From UBA1402 sp964575345 (GTDB lineage Bacteria > Bacteroidota > Bacteroidia > Bacteroidales > UBA1402): a stretch of 5,255 nt of DNA. Positions 1 through 5,255 of the stretch are shown here, piece by piece (the stretch's first letter is position 1; every line of letters begins with the position of its first letter). The position numbers and the translations under genes were made by a program. The stretch lies in contig CAZNQD010000094.1 in assembly GCA_964575345.1 (NCBI GenBank), positions 1-5,255 on the forward strand. Reading direction: 5' to 3'. The notes under the pieces are model-generated. The model did no database searches and was not told the origin of the DNA. It saw only the letters and a list, made by a program, of their open reading frames with translations.

Positions 1-1091
1 TCTTATTGTCGATTGGAGCTTCAAAGACTTCAATTTCGTTAATTGAAGGCATTGCTGAAAGTACAGCCTCTTTAATTAAAGCTTTCTCGGGACATTGGAG
101 TGATAAGATTGGTAAAAACAAACCATTTATGCTGATTGGTTACGGCATTACTGCATTGATAACTCCTCTATATGCTTTGGTCAGTCTCCCGATTCATGTT
201 TTATTTTTGAGATTTATCGAAAGGACAGGTAAAGGTTTAAGAGCGGCCCCAAGAGACAGCCTTATCAGTGGTTCGGTCTCTAAAAATGAAACGGGTAAAA
301 ATTTTGGATTTCATAAAGCCATGGATAACAGCGGTGCAATAATCGGACCCTTAACAGCATTCCTTTTATTATACTTTTTCCCCTTAAACTACTCCAATAT
401 TTTCCTTTTAGCAACAATCCCCGCTCTCCTGGGTGTTGTTTCAATTGCTGTATTCATCAGGGAAGCAAAGTCAGTAAACAGTGGAAATACTAATAAATTC
501 CATATACATCAATTGCCAAAAAAATTCTATTTCTTTTTGTTTATCGTGTTTGTTTTTACCCTTGGAAATTCTGCAGACGCTTTATTACTTGTCAAAACAG
601 CAGAAACCGGCATAAATAAATCATACGTTCCTTTTGTTTATATGATTTTTAATACCGTCTCTGTTTTACTGGCCATACCTATCGGCAAAATATCTGACAA
701 AATAGGCCGGGAGGTCCTGATCATTCTGGGATTCCTTGTCTACTCCATTGTATATTTCTTTTTTGGCAAATTTAATAGCTTGAATGTCTTTCTGTTTCTA
801 TTTATATTGTACGGATTATACAGTGCATTGGCAGACGGGAGTCAAAAAGCCTTCATTTCGGATATTGTCGGTAAAGACTTTAAAGGAACCGGCTTTGGAT
901 TATATCATGCCGTACTTGGAATCACACTTCTTCCTGCCAGTTTAATTGCAGGTTTATTGTATGATCGTGTAAATTCTAATGCCCCATTTTATTTTGGTTC
1001 ATTAATGGCTATGATCGCTGCATTATTAATGTTTATCTTTGTACTGGCTGATAAAAATAAAAAACACAAAACCTCCGATCTCCGGAAATAA
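1..1091 (+). CDS. MFS transporter, MJ1317-like (5' truncated by window edge)
   Basis: Integral inner-membrane major facilitator transporter, probably a proton-coupled exporter; the substrate cannot be read from the sequence. The frame is open to the left edge, so the TTG at base 6 is not the real start. About 361 residues are visible, and roughly the first 30 (TM1) are missing compared with a usual 390-400 aa protein. Counting from base 6, MFS motif A lies at residues 29-40 (GHWSDKIGKNKP) between TM2 and TM3, and its C-half echo is at 227-242 (GKISDKIGRE). The stretch RTGKGLRAAPRDSLI (73-87), ADGSQKAFISD (276-286) and GTGFGLYHAVLGITLLPAS (294-312) are what I remember of the MJ1317-like MFS subfamily. 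Ten or more hydrophobic segments are evident, with a Lys-rich cytoplasmic tail. The CDF gene follows after 30 bp on the same strand, so co-transcription is likely. Family assignment is firm; drug or metal efflux is inference. Confidence 0.9.
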   Translation, partial: LLSIGASKTSISLIEGIAESTASLIKAFSGHWSDKIGKNKPFMLIGYGITALITPLYALVSLPIHVLFLRFIERTGKGLRAAPRDSLISGSVSKNETGKNFGFHKAMDNSGAIIGPLTAFLLLYFFPLNYSNIFLLATIPALLGVVSIAVFIREAKSVNSGNTNKFHIHQLPKKFYFFLFIVFVFTLGNSADALLLVKTAETGINKSYVPFVYMIFNTVSVLLAIPIGKISDKIGREVLIILGFLVYSIVYFFFGKFNSLNVFLFLFILYGLYSALADGSQKAFISDIVGKDFKGTGFGLYHAVLGITLLPASLIAGLLYDRVNSNAPFYFGSLMAMIAALLMFIFVLADKNKKHKTSDLRK

Positions 1092-1121
1092 TTACAGTTA
1101 AACATTCAAAATTGTAAACAC

Positions 1122-2021
1122 ATGGGAAATGACAACAGAATAAAAAGAATTAAAACTGTAACCCTTCAAGGTTCATTTTTGAATTTTTTGTTGACAGTTG
1201 CCAAGATTATTGCAGGTATTGTCGGTCACAGTACGGCTATGATAGCCGACGGAATACATTCGCTTTCGGATTTAGTAACGGATGTGATTGTAATCGTTTT
1301 CATCAATGTATCCGGCAAAGAAAAAGACAAGGGTCATCATTACGGACATGGAAAATTCGAGACTTTTGCCACTATGTTGATTAGTTTTGCCCTCTTTATT
1401 GTCGGTATAGGAATTTTGATTACCGGAGCCGGTAAAATTATTGATTCCTTAAAAGGAGAAATCATCGATAAACCCGGATATATTGCTTTGTATGCTGCGC
1501 TAATTTCAATTGTATTAAAAGAAGGACTTTTTTGGTACACAAAAATTGAAGGGAAGAAAATGAATAGTCAGACAGTGATTGCTAATGCCTGGCATCACAG
1601 GTCAGATGCCTTTTCTTCCATTGGAACAGCATTGGGCATTTCAGGAGCCATACTTTTAGGAGAACCCTGGCGGATACTTGACCCTATTGCAGGGGTGGTT
1701 GTGAGCTTCTTTATCTTAAAAGTTGCCTGGAATATAGCAAAACCCAGCATCAGCGAACTACTGGACAGTTCGCTTCCGGAAAAGACAGAAAAAGAACTGG
1801 AAGAAATTATTTCAAAAACAAAAGGAGTTGAATTTTTTCATAATTTAAGAACCAGAAAAATTGGAGAGAATATTTCTGTTGAGGTTCACATAAAAGTGGA
1901 CAAAAACATGACCGTGGAATTATCTCACCAAATTGCGAGTAAGATTGAGCATGCGATAAGGGGGAAATTTGGAGAACATACCCATGTGATAATTCATGTT
2001 GAACCCTATAGGATTGATTGA
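1122..2021 (+). CDS. Cation diffusion facilitator (CDF) family divalent metal exporter, YiiP/FieF-like
   Basis: A complete 299-aa inner-membrane exporter that should move Zn2+ or a related divalent cation out of the cytoplasm in exchange for protons. There are six hydrophobic segments (about 14-34, 37-62, 81-105, 117-140, 150-180, 183-205) followed by a ~90-residue cytoplasmic domain. The transport site appears as H46/D50 in TM2 (HSLSD) and H158/D162 in TM5 (HHRSD). This His-Asp/His-Asp set is typical of zinc-selective CDFs, whereas E. coli YiiP has D-D/H-D. YGHGKFET (74-81) and DPIAG (187-191) are family signatures. The C-terminal domain keeps the likely dimer-interface metal ligands of YiiP: H240 (before NLRTR), H256, H269, H292 and E294. 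ATG at 1122 is the only sensible start; there is no Shine-Dalgarno, as is common in Bacteroidota. It probably shares an operon with the MFS gene upstream. The metal preference is inferred. Confidence 0.95.
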   Translation: MGNDNRIKRIKTVTLQGSFLNFLLTVAKIIAGIVGHSTAMIADGIHSLSDLVTDVIVIVFINVSGKEKDKGHHYGHGKFETFATMLISFALFIVGIGILITGAGKIIDSLKGEIIDKPGYIALYAALISIVLKEGLFWYTKIEGKKMNSQTVIANAWHHRSDAFSSIGTALGISGAILLGEPWRILDPIAGVVVSFFILKVAWNIAKPSISELLDSSLPEKTEKELEEIISKTKGVEFFHNLRTRKIGENISVEVHIKVDKNMTVELSHQIASKIEHAIRGKFGEHTHVIIHVEPYRID

Positions 2022-2036
2022 AAAAACGATAGCACT

Positions 2037-2134
2037 GTGAAAAAAACCAACTATTGAAATTGACAGGAATTTTACTGTTATCATTTTTCATCTATGTTAA
2101 ATTCTTCTATAACAAAGAAATGAATCAAATATGA
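2037..2134 (+). other. Possible remnant of a signal-peptide or membrane-anchor coding start, frame-broken
   Basis: A GTG at 2037 begins MKKTNY and then hits TGA (2055-2057). One frame over, translation from 2057 gives KLTGILLLSFFIYVKFF and more, open to a TGA at 2132. Joined by a one-base correction, this would read as a Lys-rich start followed by a hydrophobic core, like a secreted or membrane protein N-terminus. It is short and AT-rich, where hydrophobic codons arise by chance, so it is a suggestion only. Apart from this and the KilA-N remnant, I see nothing in 2022-2440. Confidence 0.2.
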
Positions 2135-2180
2135 AACCAATTGAACAAACTTGAGAATGTAGAGGTAATTAACATTTGGG

Positions 2181-2435
2181 GACATCAGGATGTTACATTA
2201 GAAGAAATAACCGTAATACCATAGAATTGCCGGGGTTGCGGGGAATCATCAATAACCCGGATTTTAAACCCTTCGAATTCGAGGGGTTTAGAAGAGAAGC
2301 GGGACTGAACAGTTTTGTTTTAACGCCCAAAAAATGGATTGAAACTACCCGGTTGAGTTCAAGCTCTATTTTATCATAGAATTCCAACGCCTTAAAGAAG
2401 AAGAACAAAAGCAATTGGGAACAGCCGGAACATAA
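2181..2435 (+). pseudogene. Degraded KilA-N-domain gene (internal deletion plus frame change)
   Basis: This is the remains of a KilA-N-domain protein, a family of predicted DNA-binding proteins common in phages and in Bacteroidota accessory DNA. In the frame of base 2176, RNNRNTIEL...INNPDFKPFEFEGFRREAGLNSF followed by VLTPKKWIETT (ending at 2349) matches my memory of the family. Intact relatives then continue with about 30 residues of the type NAIGI...GRYGGT(Y/F)AHKDIAFEFASW. Here those are missing. The sequence resumes in another frame from 2352 as VEFKLYFIIEFQRLKEEE and ends at TAA 2433-2435, where relatives run on for well over 100 more residues. Upstream the same frame is broken by stops (TGA 2152-2154, TAA 2167-2169), and the expected N-terminal 'DYISLTD' region is not recognisable. 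A short internal frame (2176-2379) is open but would give only a 67-aa fragment with a nonsense tail, so I call a pseudogene. The identification rests on memory of the family. Confidence 0.72.
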
Positions 2436-2441
2436 AATAAA

Positions 2442-2475
2442 AAACCCCACATAATCAATTGATTATGTGGGGTTT
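2442..2475 (-). terminator. Rho-independent terminator of tRNA-Leu (34-bp perfect palindrome)
   Basis: A perfect inverted repeat is centred between 2458 and 2459. Each arm is 17 nt, beginning AAACCCCAC and ending GTGGGGTTT, with an AT-rich middle that would form the loop. Read on the minus strand it starts one base after the tRNA's CCA end and is followed by TTTATTTTATG, giving GGGGTTTTTTATTTTATG, a classic stem plus U-tract. On the plus strand the stem is followed by CTGG rather than a T-run, so it mainly ends the minus-strand tRNA transcript. It lies 6 bp beyond the stop of the KilA-N remnant. Confidence 0.9.
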
Positions 2476-2476
2476 C

Positions 2477-2563
2477 TGGTACCCGAAGCCGGACTCGAAC
2501 CGGCACAGCCGCAATGGCCAAAGGATTTTAAGTCCTTCGTGTCTACCATTCCACCATTCGGGC
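2477..2563 (-). tRNA. tRNA-Leu(UAA)
   Basis: A class II tRNA of 87 nt including an encoded CCA (2477-2479). The acceptor stem pairs GCCCGAA with TTCGGGT (the first pair is G-U), followed by discriminator A73. The anticodon arm is AAGGA-CTTAAAA-TCCTT, giving anticodon UAA (plus-strand bases 2528-2530), which reads UUA leucine codons. The D-arm region contains GGTGGAATGGTAGACAC, and the T-arm is GCCGG-TTCGAGT-CCGGC. Between anticodon and T arms is a long variable arm with a GCC/GGC stem, as expected for leucine tRNA. Its 3' end faces the AT-rich efflux-gene side of the window, the side where tRNA-targeting integrases insert DNA. Confidence 0.97.
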
Positions 2564-2585
2564 AGCCTTTCATAGAACAAAAAAG

Positions 2586-2634
2586 CATAAGTAGCTTTAA
2601 ATGCTTTAAAACAACAAATGCGGCTGCAAAGATA
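2586..2634 (-). promoter_or_regulatory. Candidate promoter region for tRNA-Leu
   Basis: Two alternatives are visible on the minus strand. One has an exact Bacteroidota -7 box, TATCTTTG (2634 down to 2627), but only TTC at the expected -33 position; it would give a leader of ~55-60 nt. The other has a good -33 element, TTTGTTG (2618-2612), an 18-nt spacer from its TTG, and TACTTATG (2593-2586), which differs from TAnnTTTG at one base; it would give a leader of ~20 nt. I cannot choose between them from sequence alone. The plus-strand stretch 2564-2783 shows no gene. Confidence 0.55.
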
Positions 2635-2783
2635 AAGCTTTCGCCCGAAAACAGAATATTTTGCTGATTTTTTTTACTAATCTCCAAACAATGAACTCAA
2701 AATCAGGTTCAAAAAAGGAGCCGACATAATTATAATACCCGGTGCACAATCGATGAAACTTGTTCGAAATTGAACCAGAGCTC

Positions 2784-3215
2784 TCAGTGTTGTACGAGCA
2801 CATCAGTATTAAGGTCCACAACTACCGTATATCGTTTCAGACCTTCCTTTGATACCCCGGTGGAGGGTGTGCCCAGGCCATAACCCAACTGATAGGTTTC
2901 TCCGCATTGGGGGCAGACCGCTTCCAGAACCTCGTTGGGCTGACCAACTTTGACATCCGTACGGCATTCAACCGGGCAGGCAAGGTCGTAGGCATAATAC
3001 TGATCATCGAAACCTCTCACCAGTACCAGGCCTCCGTAACCCAGGCGGTCGGTTGCAGTCTGCGGCTCTGTGATGTAATAGTAGTCTCCGGGGAATAAGC
3101 AATTGATGGTGTTGAGATTACGTCTCAAAAAGACCGGGCTGTCGGGTATGCTCGACTGATAACGTCCGCAGGCAGCAAAGCCCAGAATAAGGAAGAAAAC
3201 GAGGACTTTTCTCAT
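2784..3215 (-). CDS. Lipoprotein with a Rieske-like fold and a four-cysteine metal site
   Basis: A predicted lipoprotein of 143 aa, probably facing the periplasm or anchored in the outer membrane. From the chosen ATG the N-terminus is MRKVLVFFLILGFAAC, a basic start, hydrophobic core and relaxed lipobox (FAAC) with lipidated Cys16. The C-terminal half resembles a Rieske domain: YYAYDLACPVEC, then CPQCGETYQLGYGLGTPSTG and LKRYTVVVD, matching the Rieske order cluster loop 1, cluster loop 2, glycine/proline turn, then closing strands. Classical Rieske ligands are C-x-H and C-x2-H. Here the visible pattern is C80-x3-C84-x16-C101-x2-C104 with no histidine, so it may bind a Cys-only Fe-S cluster, Zn or Fe, or form disulfides. 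An in-frame ATG six codons upstream (3231-3233) is rejected because it adds MYICHH before the signal peptide and lies beside a -7 box. It is divergent from dcp; no terminator is seen downstream. The gene is well supported; the function is not known. Confidence 0.85.
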   Translation of the reverse strand: MRKVLVFFLILGFAACGRYQSSIPDSPVFLRRNLNTINCLFPGDYYYITEPQTATDRLGYGGLVLVRGFDDQYYAYDLACPVECRTDVKVGQPNEVLEAVCPQCGETYQLGYGLGTPSTGVSKEGLKRYTVVVDLNTDVLVQH

Positions 3216-3222
3216 ATGGTGA

Positions 3223-3230
3223 CAAATGTA
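3223..3230 (-). promoter_or_regulatory. Candidate -7 box for the Rieske-like lipoprotein
   Basis: Minus-strand TACATTTG matches TAnnTTTG exactly and ends 7 nt before the chosen ATG at 3215, so the mRNA would be leaderless or nearly so. No convincing TTG is found about 19 nt upstream (the bases there are TCA). The box lies between the chosen ATG and the alternative upstream ATG, which supports the shorter start. Confidence 0.45.
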
Positions 3231-3345
3231 CATAAATTTAATTTCTTTCTGATCACCGAAAAAACAATTTAATATGCTCTGAACTTTAAGCCTGCGGGCA
3301 GCGATGTTTTAGCTAAAAAATACAGTATAACTCATTTAATTCCAT

Positions 3346-3353
3346 TATTTTTG
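3346..3353 (+). promoter_or_regulatory. Candidate -7 box for dcp
   Basis: TATTTTTG matches TAnnTTTG and lies 19 nt before the dcp ATG, giving a short A-rich leader (AAAAAGAAAAAAAC) without Shine-Dalgarno. No clear -33 TTG is present. The 157-bp divergent region 3216-3372 shows no other feature that I can support. Confidence 0.5.
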
Positions 3354-3372
3354 TGCTCAAAAAGAAAAAAAC

Positions 3373-5255
3373 ATGAAAAAATCCATTCTTATTTTGTGTA
3401 CCCTTATGATGATCTCCTGCGCCCAAAAGCAAGGTAATCCCTTTTTTGAAGACTACAACACCCCTTATGGTGCCGTACCTTTTGATAAAATCAGTATAGA
3501 ACATTTCATGCCGGCTTTTGTGGAGGGTATGAACCAACACAAACTGGAAATCGATGCCATAGCCGGCAACCCGGAAGCACCTACTTTCGACAATACCATT
3601 GCTGCCATGGACTATTCGGGCGAATTGCTCAACAAAGTATCCTCGGTGTTTTTTAATTTGACTTCAAGTAACACCAACGATGAGATGCAGGCCATTGCTC
3701 AGGAATTGAGCCCTTTGCTTTCGGAACACGAAGACAACATTCGATTGAATGCTTCACTCTTTAAACGCATCGAAAGCCTCTACAAAGACAGAGCCAATCT
3801 GGATCTGAACACAGAACAGCAACGTCTGCTCGAAAAATACTATAAAAATTTCGTACGCTCCGGAGCTGCTCTCAACGAGAGCCAGCAGGAACGCCTGCGC
3901 CAGATCAACAAAGAAGCCGCTCTGCTTACCCTGCACTATTCCGATAATGTACTCAAAGAAACCAACGACTACCGCCTGGTCATCGACAAGGAAGAAGATT
4001 TGTCGGGGCTGCCCCGGGCCGTCGTGGATGCCGCAACCGAAGCGGCTGTTGATGCGGATCTTTCGGGCAAATGGGTATTTACTCTGCACAACCCCAGCCG
4101 TTTGCCCTTTTTACAATATGCCGACAACAGGCAACTCCGCGAAAAGATACTCAAAGCCTATTACATGCGGGGCGATAACAACAACCAAGCCGACAACAAG
4201 GAAATAGTCCGCAAACTGGCCAACCTCCGTATCGAAAAGGCCCAGCTGCTCGGATACAACACTTTTGCCGAATACGTACTGGAAGAAACCATGGCCAAAA
4301 ATCCGAAAAATGTGTACGACTTTTTAGACGGTATCTGGCCACGCGCCCTGCAACAGGCAAAAAAAGAAGTGACAGAGCTTCAACAGCTTATCGAGCGCGA
4401 AGGCGGCAAATTCAAACTGCAAGCCTGGGATTGGTGGTATTACGCCGAAAAACTGCGCAAAGAAAAGTATCAGCTCGACGAAGAAGAGCTGAAACCTTAT
4501 TTTGAGCTGCAAAGCGTCCGCGAAGGTTTGTTCACGGTGGCCAACAAATTATTTGGTATCAATCTTAAACCGATAAACAACGTGCCTGTTTACCATCCCG
4601 ATGTGGAAGTCTTCGAGGTGACGGACGCTGACGGCTCTCACCTGGGTTTATTCTACTCGGATTATTTCCCCCGCGAAAGCAAAAGGGGCGGAGCCTGGAT
4701 GAGCAATTTCAGGGAACAGTACGTCAAAAATGAACAAAACATCAGGCCACATATTTTCAATGTAGGCAATTTTACCAAACCCGGCGGCAACACTCCCTCA
4801 CTACTCAGCCTGGACGAAGTGGAAACCATGTTTCATGAATTCGGACATGCTCTGCACGGAATGCTGAGCCAGTGCAGCTACCCCGGCCTGAGCGGCACCA
4901 ACGTGACACGTGACTTTGTGGAGCTCCCCTCCCAAATTATGGAAAACTGGTGTATGCATCCCGAGGTACTCAAAATGTATGCACGGCATTATAAGACCGG
5001 AGAACCCATGCCCGATGCACTGATCGAAAAAATACAACGCGCCGCTACTTTCAACCAGGGTTTTATTACAACCGAACTGATGTCGGCCGCTTATCTTGAC
5101 ATGTACTGGCACGATCTGAGCGAACAAAAAGACTACGATGTAAATCAATTTGAAACCGACTGCCTGAACCGCATCGGACTGATTCCCGAAATCGTGGTAC
5201 GTTACCGCAGCACCTACTTCAACCATATTTTCAATAACAATTACCACGCCGGTTA
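3373..5255 (+). CDS. dcp: Peptidyl-dipeptidase Dcp, M3 family zinc metallopeptidase, lipoprotein form (3' truncated by window edge)
   Basis: A zinc peptidase that removes dipeptides from the C-termini of short peptides, used in peptide scavenging. The frame is open from ATG 3373 to the window end: 627 codons are visible, and E. coli Dcp is about 680 aa, so ~60 residues are missing. The N-terminus MKKSILILCTLMMISC is a lipoprotein signal with Cys16, which puts this enzyme in the envelope, whereas E. coli Dcp is soluble. NPFFEDYNTPYGAVPFDKI is the usual family start after the signal. The active site is HEFGH at 488-492 (Zn ligands H488 and H492, catalytic E489). The third Zn ligand is E517 in RDFVELPSQ, 29 residues after H488 as in other M3 enzymes. 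Other Dcp signatures are RGGAWM (438-443), PVYHPDV, and RYRSTYFNHIF near the end. The following loop reads NNN (621-623) where E. coli has GGG. It is divergent from the lipoprotein gene. No stop or frameshift is seen. Confidence 0.96.
   Translation, partial: MKKSILILCTLMMISCAQKQGNPFFEDYNTPYGAVPFDKISIEHFMPAFVEGMNQHKLEIDAIAGNPEAPTFDNTIAAMDYSGELLNKVSSVFFNLTSSNTNDEMQAIAQELSPLLSEHEDNIRLNASLFKRIESLYKDRANLDLNTEQQRLLEKYYKNFVRSGAALNESQQERLRQINKEAALLTLHYSDNVLKETNDYRLVIDKEEDLSGLPRAVVDAATEAAVDADLSGKWVFTLHNPSRLPFLQYADNRQLREKILKAYYMRGDNNNQADNKEIVRKLANLRIEKAQLLGYNTFAEYVLEETMAKNPKNVYDFLDGIWPRALQQAKKEVTELQQLIEREGGKFKLQAWDWWYYAEKLRKEKYQLDEEELKPYFELQSVREGLFTVANKLFGINLKPINNVPVYHPDVEVFEVTDADGSHLGLFYSDYFPRESKRGGAWMSNFREQYVKNEQNIRPHIFNVGNFTKPGGNTPSLLSLDEVETMFHEFGHALHGMLSQCSYPGLSGTNVTRDFVELPSQIMENWCMHPEVLKMYARHYKTGEPMPDALIEKIQRAATFNQGFITTELMSAAYLDMYWHDLSEQKDYDVNQFETDCLNRIGLIPEIVVRYRSTYFNHIFNNNYHAG

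Noticed and set aside
2028..2090. Possible terminator after the CDF gene (GATAGCA pairing with TGTTATC, then ATTTTTC)
   Set aside because: The stem has only 7 bp including a G-U pair, with a ~40-nt loop, too weak to call.
1807..2091. 94-aa minus-strand frame over the CDF C-terminus
   Set aside because: It is a shadow of the CDF gene, which has conserved metal-binding residues in the plus frame.
2176..2379. 67-aa open frame with a TTG start as an intact small gene
   Set aside because: It is a fragment of the KilA-N domain with an out-of-frame tail after WIETT, so it is annotated as a pseudogene.
2463..2687. Open frames on both strands across the tRNA
   Set aside because: They are translations of the tRNA-Leu sequence and its leader, with no protein-like features.
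2761..2783. GTTC/GAAC inverted repeat and AGAGCTCT just downstream of the lipoprotein gene as a terminator
   Set aside because: The stem is four base pairs with no T-run on the minus strand; chance is sufficient.
2606..2821. 71-aa minus-strand frame overlapping the lipoprotein end
   Set aside because: It overlaps the 3' end of a well-supported gene in another frame, covers the tRNA promoter region and shows no recognisable domain.
4801..5247. 148-aa minus-strand open frame, and several smaller ones at 3754-4512
   Set aside because: All are antisense shadows of dcp, whose plus-strand frame carries the HEFGH motif and full family similarity.

Overview
The window looks like chromosomal DNA from a member of the Bacteroidota, probably Bacteroidales-like. 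Three things point there. The best promoter candidates match the phylum's -7 box TAnnTTTG (TATCTTTG, TACATTTG, TATTTTTG). The gene starts lack Shine-Dalgarno sequences and have A-rich leaders. The gene content also fits: a lipoprotein form of the M3 peptidase Dcp, a Rieske-fold lipoprotein, and the remains of a KilA-N-domain gene of a type I know from Bacteroidota.

Layout. Bases 1-1091 (+) hold the C-terminal ~90% of an MFS transporter that is cut by the left edge. Thirty bases later, 1122-2021 (+) is a complete cation diffusion facilitator (CDF/YiiP-like) metal exporter, so the two probably form one efflux operon. Bases 2022-2440 contain no intact gene. They hold decayed coding sequence, above all a KilA-N-domain pseudogene (2181-2435) with an internal deletion and a frame change. 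Next comes a minus-strand tRNA-Leu(UAA) (2477-2563) with a strong palindromic terminator (2442-2475) and candidate promoters upstream. A minus-strand lipoprotein with a Rieske-like fold but four cysteines at the metal site lies at 2784-3215. Divergent from it, across a 157-bp intergenic region, is a lipoprotein peptidyl-dipeptidase Dcp (3373 to the right edge, + strand). Dcp is open to the end of the window and lacks its last ~60 residues.

Composition changes at the tRNA. Six sampled 60-base lines to the left average about 39% GC (141/360), and six to the right about 51% (183/360). The 3' end of the tRNA points toward the AT-rich side, which carries the efflux genes and the broken KilA-N gene. 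This is the geometry expected of an island inserted at a tRNA 3' end, but no integrase and no second copy of the tRNA end is visible here.

I see no CRISPR array, intact mobile element or clearly new multi-gene system. The points most worth a second look are the all-cysteine Rieske-like lipoprotein, the KilA-N remnant beside the tRNA, and the NNN replacement of a glycine loop in Dcp.
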